A stretch of 13,461 bases of DNA, taken from UBA1426 sp050953365 (lineage in GTDB: Bacteria; Bacillota; Clostridia; Peptostreptococcales; Anaerovoracaceae). The stretch is taken from the NCBI GenBank assembly GCA_050953365.1, contig JBMNMN010000014.1, positions 1-13,461 on the forward strand. The letters run 5' to 3'. The notes under the pieces are model-generated. The model saw nothing but the letters and a program-made list of their open reading frames with translations. It was not told the DNA's origin and did not search any database. Positions within the stretch are counted from its first letter, which is position 1. Each line of letters opens with the position of its first letter. The position numbers were made by a program, and so were the translations under genes. Of this stretch, positions 6,036 through 13,406 are shown one piece after another.

Positions 6036-6207
6036 TCTATCATTGTCAAATACCGGTCCGGTTGCGAACTATCAATTGTCTATCATTGTCAAACACCGGT
6101 CTGGTTGTGTTCTATCAATTGTCTATCATTGTCAAACACCGGTCCGGTTGCGAACTATCAATTGTCTATCATTGTCAAACACCGGTCCGGTTGTGTTCTA
6201 TCAATCT
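6036..6207. repeat. Four 43 bp tandem repeats in an alternating A-B-A-B pattern
   Basis: Units start at 6036, 6079, 6122 and 6165, exactly 43 bp apart, each opening with TCTATCATTGTCAAA. Units 1 and 3 carry GCGAAC near the end; units 2 and 4 carry GTGTTC at the same place, giving an 86 bp higher-order period. All contain an ACCGG-N-CCGGT dyad (unit 2 has one change). On the minus strand each unit carries a TTGACA-like hexamer. The fourth unit ends in TATCAATC instead of TATCAATTG. Units are contiguous with no unique spacers, so this is not CRISPR. Confidence 0.95.
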
Positions 6208-6413
6208 ACTGGCACATCCCGTTTGTTTGGAATACGCAATGTATTGAGCCTTCATATTATTAGCATTCTACCCATTAGCTCACCTGCTTATTAACAGATT
6301 AATGCGTTATAAAGCTAACATTCGTAAGCTATATAGCTACATTTGTAATTCGAGTAATGTGTCGCATCTGGGCTGCAAATAATGTTTCGCGCCTAGCCTA
6401 ATTGGTATCTAAT

Positions 6414-6435
6414 TTATATACGAATTATATACGAA
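6414..6435. repeat. 11 bp tandem duplication
   Basis: TTATATACGAA occurs twice back to back (6414-6424 and 6425-6435). It is a minor feature of the AT-rich gap. Confidence 0.8.
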
Positions 6436-6675
6436 AACTCCATGAATAAAAATAGATGTTATTGTAAAAACTGAAACCTTAAAATAAATAATTAGATAAT
6501 ATTTACATAAATTAAAATATAAGGTATTATTTTATATAGCAGTTGCTTTTTAATACGGCAAAAAGATGGAAAGAAGATGAGAGAATCAGGCAGTTAGCTA
6601 AAAAGCTTGTTACATTCATTTTTAGTTGATTTTTGATGGAATGAAAGGCCAAAATGCGGCAGAAAAGTAAGAAAA

Positions 6676-6693
6676 TTAACTAATAATAGTTAA
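6676..6693. promoter_or_regulatory. Perfect dyad TTAACTA-ATAA-TAGTTAA
   Basis: Two 7 bp arms separated by 4 bp form a perfect operator-like palindrome. The arms are near-identical to the TAGTTGA boxes around it. No gene start lies next to it now, because the IS4-type element separates it from yhaM. Protein binding is inference only. Confidence 0.35.
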
Positions 6694-6830
6694 ATACAAT
6701 ATATTAGCTGACTTTTTAATGAAAAAATCAACTACTATAGAGATATTTTGAAAAATTAGTTGAGTTCAAATATTCCAGACAAGAAAAATTACATTTTTTG
6801 GAAATAATATCAACTAAAAAATAATAATAT

Positions 6831-6879
6831 ACTTAAACTTCGCACATCAATAATATCGATGCACCTTGAAAATTCAATA
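6831..6879 (+). repeat. Left bipartite terminal repeat of the IS4-type element
   Basis: The outer arm ACTTAAACTTCGCAC (6831-6845) and the 21 bp inner arm (6859-6879) are both exact reverse complements of the right end. The 13 bp between them is not conserved. Confidence 0.85.
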
Positions 6880-6912
6880 TAGGGCGTTATTCAATTGCCA
6901 AAAAGTACTCCA

Positions 6913-8286
6913 CTATGCGCATAACTTCAGGCATCTTTTTAGCTCCTTGGGAATGGCTGCTATGAAAACTTCAAGCAATTGATCCAGTTGTTTTGAAGTT
7001 AGAGATAATTTGTCGGCGATTGTATCTATAAACAACTGCATGAGCAGTTGGAAAGCCTGTGCCAGTGTAATATCCGCCATTTCATCTGAAACAAGATGGA
7101 ATAATTCACCCAACGTTCGCGGATCAGATGTCTGGCGGTTTTCCATCGCCAGCATCATGTATCTTGTAAAGACAACGGCTGTATGTGCGGTCATAGCATC
7201 GTATGACAATGAGTTGCACTCCTTGCTTAATCGTAGATATGATTTACAGACCTTGAAGAAAACCTCGATATTCCAGCGCTTTCCATAGATACGAATCATC
7301 TCATCCTCGCGAATGCTCATATCAGTAGTTATCAGTGCAAGATAATCCTTACGCTTATTCTTGTTACGAACATAAACTATTCTGGCGGGAATGGATTCAC
7401 CGTCTTTAACCAGAGAAACTTCTACGGAAAGCAGATATCTTGATCTACCTCTTCGTTTTCTGTTTTGCTTGTATATCTCCGTTAATGGCTGCATCTTTCC
7501 CTTGTACAGGTAATGCATCTTTGATGTTTTCTTTGCCATAGCTATCACATCATAGCCTATCTCCTTAATCGCGATTAAAGAGGATGGTGAACAAAACCAA
7601 GTATCAAATAGCACATGGGTTGCCGGAATGAAGGATTTTTTAGCTACCGATAAAAGCTCAAGAACCACAGTGGTTGCTTTGGTTTGTGCTAAACTCCTTC
7701 TGGCATAACCAACGGATCTTTTGTCCAACGGAGCGGCTTCATTTATTCGATTTTTACTGTTTTCTGTGGATAAAAGACATCCGTTGACGGGAAGAAAAGT
7801 ATTGCCATCAGACCAGCCAAGGGTGAGAAGCCGAAATCCGTATTTATAAGTCCTCTTAACATGATCATAGACTTTGGCCAAAAGTTCAACTTTCTTAGAA
7901 CTCGACCGTTCATACAAAGTGTCATCGATTATTAGGACATTTACACGCTTAGCATCCGTTAGCTGAGTAAGTGATTCCCTAATGATAAATGAGCTAATCC
8001 AGGTTGTGAATCGAATCCAATTGATATGACTTGAGTTCATGAATCTGTACACAGTATCCTTCCCGAAACCGGCGCAGTGAGTACCCATGAGCATGTTCAT
8101 ATACATGCTTCGGTTCGTAAAGACAAGACCAAACAAGTATTGATAAATCAATACAGCCGATATCCCTTTGCTTTTATAGGCGTTTGCGCATCTTAAGGCC
8201 GATGATACTCTGTACTTTTTAAAGAAGTACTTAATTGATGACGAAACTTTCTTATCGTTTTGGTAAGCTTGTGGTATACTTTTCAT
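6913..8286 (-). CDS. IS4-superfamily transposase
   Basis: The 457-residue DDE transposase should excise and insert the surrounding element. Catalytic residues are visible: Asp121 or Asp122 in VLIIDDTLYER, Asp228 in HVLFDTWFCSP, and Glu341. The last sits in the IS4-superfamily signature Y-(2)-R-(3)-E-(6)-K (Tyr334, Arg337, Glu341, Lys348: IYGKRWNIEVFFKVCK). The C-terminal part after 380 is helical and Leu-rich. The start at 8286 (ATGAAAAGT) is chosen over the ATG at 8304, because AAAGGA lies about 8 nt upstream of 8286 and would fall inside the longer reading. The gene is unbroken and lower in GC than the host genes nearby. It is confidently an IS4-type transposase; the subgroup is not assigned. 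Confidence 0.92.
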   Translation of the reverse strand: MKSIPQAYQNDKKVSSSIKYFFKKYRVSSALRCANAYKSKGISAVLIYQYLFGLVFTNRSMYMNMLMGTHCAGFGKDTVYRFMNSSHINWIRFTTWISSFIIRESLTQLTDAKRVNVLIIDDTLYERSSSKKVELLAKVYDHVKRTYKYGFRLLTLGWSDGNTFLPVNGCLLSTENSKNRINEAAPLDKRSVGYARRSLAQTKATTVVLELLSVAKKSFIPATHVLFDTWFCSPSSLIAIKEIGYDVIAMAKKTSKMHYLYKGKMQPLTEIYKQNRKRRGRSRYLLSVEVSLVKDGESIPARIVYVRNKNKRKDYLALITTDMSIREDEMIRIYGKRWNIEVFFKVCKSYLRLSKECNSLSYDAMTAHTAVVFTRYMMLAMENRQTSDPRTLGELFHLVSDEMADITLAQAFQLLMQLFIDTIADKLSLTSKQLDQLLEVFIAAIPKELKRCLKLCA

Positions 8287-8329
8287 AGCATAAGTCCTTT
8301 CCATCTGGTAGATTGTTTCTGGTAACTCA

Positions 8330-8335
8330 ATTATA
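8330..8335 (-). promoter_or_regulatory. -10 box of the IS4-type transposase promoter
   Basis: The minus strand reads TATAAT 44 nt upstream of the chosen start. The hexamer 17 bp further upstream, TAGCAA, is a poor -35. Confidence 0.4.
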
Positions 8336-8386
8336 CCAAAAATGGAGGACTTTTGCTATTATTCCGGCTGTTTTATTGCCCTATAG

Positions 8387-8436
8387 TATTGAATTTTCAA
8401 GGTGCATAGGCACTTTTACAAGTGCGAAGTTTAAGT
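8387..8436 (-). repeat. Right bipartite terminal repeat of the IS4-type element
   Basis: The inner arm (8387-8407) and outer arm (8422-8436) match the left end perfectly. Unlike the left end, the gap plus outer arm contains a hairpin, GCACTT-TTAC-AAGTGC (8410-8425). Confidence 0.85.
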
Positions 8437-8491
8437 AATATACCTTAATTAGTTGACTTTTTCCGGTCTGCATCTTTTGAACAGCGATGCA

Positions 8492-8605
8492 GCGCGAAAT
8501 GCTTGGTATTACGCGAATGCCCGGTATTACGCGAAATGCTTGGTATTACGCGAATGCTTGGTATTACGCGAAATGCTTGGTATTACGCGAAATGCTTGGT
8601 ATTAT
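8492..8605. repeat. 18/19 bp tandem array upstream of yhaM
   Basis: Five full units (starting at 8501, 8519, 8538, 8556, 8575) of GCTTGGTATTACGCGAAAT or its 18 bp form lacking one A, with partial units at both ends. Lengths run 18, 19, 18, 19, 19. The second unit has GCCC for GCTT. The core ATTACGCGAAAT is a near-palindrome centred on CGCG. The last partial unit becomes GGTATT-ATA-AATACC (8598-8612), a perfect 6 bp stem, and ends about 30 bp before the -10 box of yhaM. The function is unknown; units could be binding sites or dispersed repeat elements. Confidence 0.93.
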
Positions 8606-8637
8606 AAATACCGTTATATAAAATATCGCGCATTTTA

Positions 8638-8646
8638 TGATATAAT
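8638..8646 (+). promoter_or_regulatory. Extended -10 promoter of the yhaM-like gene
   Basis: TG-A-TATAAT (8638-8646) is a consensus extended -10 element, 30 bp before the start codon. The -35 position (about 8618-8623, ATAAAA) is poor, as is common with extended -10 promoters. Transcription would start near 8653, giving a leader of about 25 nt with GGAGG at 8663-8667. Confidence 0.65.
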
Positions 8647-8676
8647 GAAGAAACTACAAAATGGAGGACTGAAAAC

Positions 8677-9636
8677 ATGAAACAGCATTACGTGAGTCTG
8701 TTGACTACCGATGATGAGATACAAGATTTCTTTATGGTTAAGAATATTGCGGTGAAGCTGGGATCGAACAAGAAACAGTATTTGGATCTTCTTCTGGCAG
8801 ACAACACGGGAGAAATTACGGCAAAGAAATGGGACGTTGCTGATACGGAGCTTCCTTCGTTGAACGAAATAGAAGCCGGGGAAATCGTAAAAGTTAAGGC
8901 TCAGGTCACCGAATGGAACGGACTAAAGCAGCTTCGCGTTCTGCGAATCAGGAAAGCGGTGGCCCAGGACGGTGTAGAGATGAGCGATTTTATTCGCACC
9001 GCTCCCGAGAAACCGGAAGATATGCTGGCTTTTTTAGAGGAAGCGGTGGCTTCCATAACCGACCCGGAACTGAAGGCTCTTTGTGCGCGGATCCTTTCCG
9101 ACAACAGAGAAAAGCTTCTTTACTATCCGGCGGCTGTGAAGAATCATCATGCTGAAAAGAGCGGCCTTCTCTACCATATGAAACGGATGATAGCTATGGG
9201 GGAACACTTCTGTCAGGTTTATACGAACCTAAATCGTGACTTGGTCATCACCGGCGTTATTATTCACGACATTGAAAAGCTCAATGAAATTGATGCCAAC
9301 GAGATTGGCGTGGCCTCAGGTTATTCTTTCGAAGGACAGCTTCTCGGCCATTTGGTGCAAGGAGTTAAGACCGTCGACCGTTTGGCGGAAGAGTTGGGGA
9401 TGAGTAAAGAGAAAGCGGTTATGCTCGAACATATGATACTCTCCCATCATTACGAACCGGAATTTGGAAGCCCTAAAAAACCGCTTTTCCCCGAGGCGGA
9501 AATTCTTCATTATCTGGACATCGTGGATGCCAGAATGTACGATATGGAGGATGCGCTATTTGGGACCAAGCCGGGTGACTTCTCTGAGCGAGTCTGGACT
9601 CTGGACAATAGAAAACTGTATAAGCCGTCGTTCTGA
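8677..9636 (+). CDS. yhaM: YhaM-family 3'-5' exoribonuclease (OB fold plus HD domain)
   Basis: The 319-residue protein matches the Bacillus YhaM type, a cytosolic metal-dependent 3'-5' exonuclease acting on RNA and single-stranded DNA. Residues 15-95 form the OB-fold nucleic-acid-binding domain (LLLADNTGEITAKKWD). Residues about 155-300 are the HD phosphohydrolase domain: HHAEKSGLLYH (157-167), His197-Asp198 in VIIHDIEKL, His225 in LLGH, ILSHHYE (254-260) and Asp281/Asp284. The usual Gly of HDxGK is Glu200 here; metal ligands are preserved. The length equals the family norm (about 314). The ATG follows GGAGG by 9 nt. It has its own promoter, and no strong terminator is seen in the 124 nt before cca, so some read-through into cca is possible. 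The family call is firm; the exact substrate is inferred. Confidence 0.88.
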   Translation: MKQHYVSLLTTDDEIQDFFMVKNIAVKLGSNKKQYLDLLLADNTGEITAKKWDVADTELPSLNEIEAGEIVKVKAQVTEWNGLKQLRVLRIRKAVAQDGVEMSDFIRTAPEKPEDMLAFLEEAVASITDPELKALCARILSDNREKLLYYPAAVKNHHAEKSGLLYHMKRMIAMGEHFCQVYTNLNRDLVITGVIIHDIEKLNEIDANEIGVASGYSFEGQLLGHLVQGVKTVDRLAEELGMSKEKAVMLEHMILSHHYEPEFGSPKKPLFPEAEILHYLDIVDARMYDMEDALFGTKPGDFSERVWTLDNRKLYKPSF

Positions 9637-9760
9637 GAACCATGTGATACGCTTTCAGCCTTTTTGTCAGAAGGGTTCAACGTTTTGGATTTATGTCCAA
9701 GGCGATTTATGATCATACAAAACCGTATAAACACTATAGCTAAAAAGGAGAAAAATACGT

Positions 9761-11167
9761 ATGCTGCGGTTGCCAAAAGAAATAACCGGAATCATGAAAA
9801 CCATTGAAGATGACGGATATCAAGTATACATTGTGGGCGGCAGCCTGCGGGACCTGCTGCTCGGTATACAGCCGGAAGACTGGGATCTTGCCAGTAATGT
9901 GCCCCCGGAGAGGGTGGCGGAGCTCTTTGGTGATGGAAAAAGCGTGGCTGACACAGCTGATGACAAAAGCGGAAGCGGAGCGAGCATTGCCAACGATGAC
10001 GAACTTAAAAGCGTGGCCGACGATATGGCCAAAAGCAAAGCTGAAGATGACTCAAAGGACGGGCGCAAAGATAGTACCGGCCGAAAGTACGGGGTCGTCA
10101 GAGTAAGAAAAGGCGATCTGACAGCGGACGTTGCCGCATTACGTATAGACGGAAATTACTCCGATCACAGACGTCCCGATGACGTGATATTTACCGACAA
10201 CATCGAAGAGGATTTGGCCAGGCGTGATTTTACCATCAACGGAATGGCCTATCATCCGCAGAAAGGAATCATCGATCCTTATGACGGCCGCAAGGATCTT
10301 AAGGATCGGCTCATTCGTACTATAGGCGATCCGGAGAAGCGGTTTACGGAAGATCCTTTGCGCATCCTTCGCGGGATTCGATTGGCGGGGCAATTGGATT
10401 TCGACTTGACCATGGATACTTTTACGGCCATGCAGAAGACCGCTTGCCTGTTGGAACAGATCAGCATGGACAGGAGAAGAACAGAATTCGAAAGGCTTCT
10501 GACCACGAAAAATACAGGGAAAGCCCTGAGGATGTGCGTTTCTACAAACGTACTCAATGCTATTTTTAACGATTGCTATCCGCCAAAAGGTAGAATGGAA
10601 AACGGGGATCTTTCCGTGCTGATTCAAAATATTGATCGATCAAGATGCGATGCAGATCTTCGTCTTGCTTTGCTGCTGCTCTGTTTTGAGAAGAAAAAGG
10701 CTATGAAGGCCATCGATGAACTGAACCTGAGCAAAGAACGGGCTCGGATGCAGAAGGCCGCGCAGAATCTGCTGATGGACCTGTACTTTGCGGTGGATAA
10801 ATACTCGCTGAAAAGGTTTATCTATCTTAATGGGGAAGATGTTTACGACTTCCTCACCAGTTTGTGCAAGCAACAGCGCGAAGTCTATGAAACCCCGGGG
10901 TACCGTATCGAAAGCCGCTATTATATCCTGGATGACATCAAGAAAAGCAAGGAACCCATTTATGTGGAAGACTTAGCCATCGACGGCAATGATCTTATCG
11001 AAGCCGGCATCGTAGAGGGAGAAAAGGTGGGAGAGATGCTTAACATGCTTTTGGATGTGGTTCATCGTTTCCCCGGCCTCAATACGAAACCGAAGCTGCT
11101 AAAAAAAGCGAAGGCCTTAAAAAACCCCATACGGGCAAAATTTCGGAACATATATCTTGTGAAATAG
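9761..11167 (+). CDS. cca: CCA tRNA nucleotidyltransferase with an acidic insertion
   Basis: The 468-residue protein is a class II nucleotidyltransferase that adds or repairs the 3' CCA of tRNA. YIVGGSLRDLLLG (23-35) is the nucleotide-binding motif and Asp40-Trp41-Asp42 the catalytic DxD, with Asp123 (ADVAALR) as probable third carboxylate. DLARRDFTINGMAY (151-164) and EDPLRILRGIRLAG (197-210) are the base-selection and neck motifs. Between ELF (56) and the TGRKYGVV strand (106-113), where relatives have only a few residues, lies about 45 residues of Asp/Lys/Ser/Ala-rich sequence including KSVAD twice. A ribosome site AAGGAG precedes the ATG by about 9 nt. recD2 follows after 7 nt. Function as a CCA enzyme is confident, although A-adding or poly(A) polymerase activity cannot be excluded. 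Confidence 0.9.
   Translation: MLRLPKEITGIMKTIEDDGYQVYIVGGSLRDLLLGIQPEDWDLASNVPPERVAELFGDGKSVADTADDKSGSGASIANDDELKSVADDMAKSKAEDDSKDGRKDSTGRKYGVVRVRKGDLTADVAALRIDGNYSDHRRPDDVIFTDNIEEDLARRDFTINGMAYHPQKGIIDPYDGRKDLKDRLIRTIGDPEKRFTEDPLRILRGIRLAGQLDFDLTMDTFTAMQKTACLLEQISMDRRRTEFERLLTTKNTGKALRMCVSTNVLNAIFNDCYPPKGRMENGDLSVLIQNIDRSRCDADLRLALLLLCFEKKKAMKAIDELNLSKERARMQKAAQNLLMDLYFAVDKYSLKRFIYLNGEDVYDFLTSLCKQQREVYETPGYRIESRYYILDDIKKSKEPIYVEDLAIDGNDLIEAGIVEGEKVGEMLNMLLDVVHRFPGLNTKPKLLKKAKALKNPIRAKFRNIYLVK
9938..10021 (+). repeat. Direct repeat inside the cca insertion
   Basis: AAAAGCGTGGCTGAC (9938-9952) recurs as AAAAGCGTGGCCGAC at 10007-10021, 69 bp (23 codons) later and in frame. It encodes the duplicated KSVAD. 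This suggests the insertion grew by in-frame duplication. Confidence 0.7.
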
Positions 11168-11174
11168 GTTTATT

Positions 11175-13388
11175 ATGGAACAAAAAACAGGTATCCTTTC
11201 CGATATCATTTATTATAACGATAGCAACGGATATACGATTGCAGTCATCGAAAACGAAGAAGCCCAGGAGCAGTTTACTGCAGTGGGCTATCTTCATAAT
11301 CCGGATAGGGGAAGGTCCTACCGCTTAACGGGCAATTGGAAAACTCACCCCACTTACGGAGAGCAATTCGTTTTTGAAACCTATGTGGAGGAAATACCTA
11401 AAACCGCAGAAGGAATTCAGAACTTTCTCAGTTCCGGCATCATGAAGGGCATCGGAAAAAAGACGGCCCAAGCCATGGTGAAAAGATTCGGGGAAGACAC
11501 TCTGCGGATTATCGCCGAGGAACCCCATCGGCTCACAGAGGTGGACGGGATCGGCAAAGTGAAGGCGGAAGCCATTTCGGCAGCATTTGCTGCCCATCAG
11601 GAGTTTGCCGAGATCGTGCTCTATTTTCAAAGATTCGGAATTTCTACAGGTTATGCCATGCGGCTGTACAAGGTCTACGGCTCCGACACTATTAAGACCA
11701 TAGAAGAAAATCCCTATCAGCTGGTGGAAGATGTCTTTGGCATCGGCTTCCGAAAAGCGGACCGTATAGCCCGGCTCCTCGGCGTACCCGAAAACGATCC
11801 GCAGCGGATTCGCTGCGGCATCCGCTTTACGCTGTGGTCTCATATTAATGAAGGTCATACCTTTTTGCCTCAAAAACAGCTGTGCGAGCTGGCAGGAGAG
11901 CTTCTCGACATAAGCGCCGAAGAAGTGTACGAAACTATCGTTCAAATGGCCTTTGAAGGCGACCTGCAGGTAGAGAATCTGGAGGGGCGTGCGGTTGTTT
12001 ACTTGTTGCCTTATTTCATGGCCGAACAGAAGGTATGCCGGAAGCTTTTGGAATTGGATCGGGCAGTCTTGAAACCGATTCGTGGGAACATAGATGAGCT
12101 CATTGAGCTGACGGAGAGACAGACCGGAATCGAGCTGTCGGAAAATCAGAAGCAAGCGGTGCGGATCGCCATGAAAAGCGGGGTGGCCGTGATTACCGGC
12201 GGTCCCGGAACGGGAAAAACAACCATTATTAACACCATTATGGCAATCTTCCGGCACAACGGGTTTTCCGCCGCAATTGCAGCGCCGACGGGGAGAGCGG
12301 CAAAGCGGATCACGGAAACTTCCGGCCATGAAGCGTCCACCATCCACAGGTTGCTGGAGTACTACTACTCCGAAGGCGAAGACAGTATGCGCTTCGGCAA
12401 AAATGAGGAAAACCCTTTGCGTTTCGACGCCATTATCATCGATGAAGCATCTATGATCGACATTATGCTGATGAAGGGTTTGCTTGAGGCTATACCCGCG
12501 GGAACGCGGCTGATCATTGTAGGGGATGCGGATCAACTGCCGCCGGTGGGCGCAGGAAATGTTCTCAGGGATGTCATAGAGAGCGAGATCATCTCTTCTA
12601 TAAAGTTGACCGAGATTTTTCGCCAGGCCAAAGAGAGCCTTATCGTAGTCAACGCCCACAAGATCAACAGAGGCGAATATCCGGATGTCAACGAGAGGGA
12701 CAAGGACTTCTTCCTGTTGCACCGCAAAAGCGAAAAGGAGATGCTGGCCACGATCCTGGATCTGTGCGCTCGGCGCTTGCCTTCTTATTTTGAGAATTGC
12801 GATCCGCTAAGGGATTTGCAAATCCTTACGCCGGTCCGCAAGGGACTTCTGGGATGTATCAACCTGAACAAGGAACTGCAGCGGATTCTTAATCCCCCTT
12901 CTGAAGGCGTGAAAGAAAAGCGTCTGGGTGACCGGTTGTTTCGCGAAGGCGATAAGGTGATGCAGATTAAAAACAATTACCAGCTGGAATGGAAACGATT
13001 TGACGACTTCACCGAAGGACAGGGCGTATTCAACGGAGACTGCGGTTTTATCCATACCATTGACAACGAGTTCAACGAAATCACAGTCGTTTATGAGGAT
13101 AATAAATACGTGACCTACGATGTGACGAATCTGGAGGAACTGGACCTGGCCTATGCGGTAACGGTTCACAAGAGTCAAGGCAGTGAATTTCCCGTAGTTA
13201 TCATGCCCATATCTTGGTTTCCTCCGGTACTGGCTACACGCAACCTGCTTTATACCGCCGTAACCCGTGCTAAAGAAGCGGTAATTCTGGTAGGCTCGGA
13301 AGATAAAATGCGGGCAATGGTAGACAACAACAGGATTCTGGAACGATATTCCGGTTTAAAGCCCAAGCTGAAAGAGTTTTTGTTGTGA
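11175..13388 (+). CDS. recD2: RecD2-type ATP-dependent 5'-3' DNA helicase
   Basis: The 737-residue protein is a superfamily 1B helicase of the RecD2/YrrC kind, which acts without RecBC in DNA repair and replication-fork processing. Residues 1-75 look like the N-terminal OB-type domain. Helix-hairpin-helix segments lie at 88-105 (GIMKGIGKKTAQAM), 121-135 (EVDGIGKVKAEA) and 187-202. The helicase core shows Walker A GGPGTGKTT (342-350), Walker B IIIDEAS (420-426), motif III GDADQLPPVGAGN (450-462), IFRQ (481-484), motif V TVHKSQGSEF (663-672) and motif VI YTAVTRAKE (693-701). The length is normal and the gene is complete. The ribosome site is weak (ATAGGTTT, 7 nt after the cca stop), so translation is probably coupled to cca. 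The next gene starts within 20 nt. Confidence 0.93.
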   Translation: MEQKTGILSDIIYYNDSNGYTIAVIENEEAQEQFTAVGYLHNPDRGRSYRLTGNWKTHPTYGEQFVFETYVEEIPKTAEGIQNFLSSGIMKGIGKKTAQAMVKRFGEDTLRIIAEEPHRLTEVDGIGKVKAEAISAAFAAHQEFAEIVLYFQRFGISTGYAMRLYKVYGSDTIKTIEENPYQLVEDVFGIGFRKADRIARLLGVPENDPQRIRCGIRFTLWSHINEGHTFLPQKQLCELAGELLDISAEEVYETIVQMAFEGDLQVENLEGRAVVYLLPYFMAEQKVCRKLLELDRAVLKPIRGNIDELIELTERQTGIELSENQKQAVRIAMKSGVAVITGGPGTGKTTIINTIMAIFRHNGFSAAIAAPTGRAAKRITETSGHEASTIHRLLEYYYSEGEDSMRFGKNEENPLRFDAIIIDEASMIDIMLMKGLLEAIPAGTRLIIVGDADQLPPVGAGNVLRDVIESEIISSIKLTEIFRQAKESLIVVNAHKINRGEYPDVNERDKDFFLLHRKSEKEMLATILDLCARRLPSYFENCDPLRDLQILTPVRKGLLGCINLNKELQRILNPPSEGVKEKRLGDRLFREGDKVMQIKNNYQLEWKRFDDFTEGQGVFNGDCGFIHTIDNEFNEITVVYEDNKYVTYDVTNLEELDLAYAVTVHKSQGSEFPVVIMPISWFPPVLATRNLLYTAVTRAKEAVILVGSEDKMRAMVDNNRILERYSGLKPKLKEFLL

Positions 13389-13406
13389 TGCGGATGGAGT
13401 TCTGTT

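Larger units (their letters stand above)
6208..6830. other. AT-rich gene-free stretch with repeated boxes
   Basis: No protein or RNA gene is recognisable here. The DNA becomes very AT-rich after about 6400. It holds an 11 bp tandem duplication (6414-6435) and a cluster of TAGTTGA-type boxes in both orientations from 6623 to 6816. Loosely repeated words such as AATGTGTCGC and AATGTTTCGC near 6355-6390 suggest older decayed repeats. Confidence 0.5.
6831..8436 (-). mobile_element. Complete IS4-superfamily insertion sequence
   Basis: About 1606 bp. The ends carry a bipartite inverted repeat: a perfect outer arm of 15 bp (6831-6845 with 8422-8436), a 13/14 bp unrelated gap, then a perfect inner arm of 21 bp (6859-6879 with 8387-8407), with a further TAGGGC match inside. 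AATAT flanks both sides (6826-6830 and 8437-8441), a possible 5 bp target duplication, though such a match is weak evidence in AT-rich DNA. One intact transposase gene lies on the minus strand. If the inner arms are the true ends, the element is 6859-8407. Confidence 0.88.

Noticed and set aside
6036..6207. Possible CRISPR array
   Set aside because: Repeats are contiguous 43 bp units with no unique spacers, and no cas gene is present. It is a plain tandem array.
5942..6294. Three overlapping open frames of about 100 codons on the plus strand
   Set aside because: They run through the tandem repeats. Because 43 is not a multiple of 3, the same repeat is read in all frames without stops. No ribosome site or plausible protein is present.
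8492..8605. Possible CRISPR array in the 18/19 bp repeats
   Set aside because: Units are too short and directly adjacent, with no spacers.
8453..8680. A 75-codon open frame just before yhaM
   Set aside because: It is mostly translated 18/19 bp repeat (repeated Leu-Val-Leu-Arg-type words), has no ribosome site, and covers the yhaM promoter.
9675..9700. Short hairpin TTGGA...TCCAA between yhaM and cca as a terminator
   Set aside because: The stem is only 5 bp and no U-run follows, so termination is not supported.
11325..12722. Long antisense open frame of 465 codons opposite recD2
   Set aside because: recD2 on the other strand has every expected helicase motif. The antisense frame has no ribosome site or recognisable family and is a codon-usage shadow.
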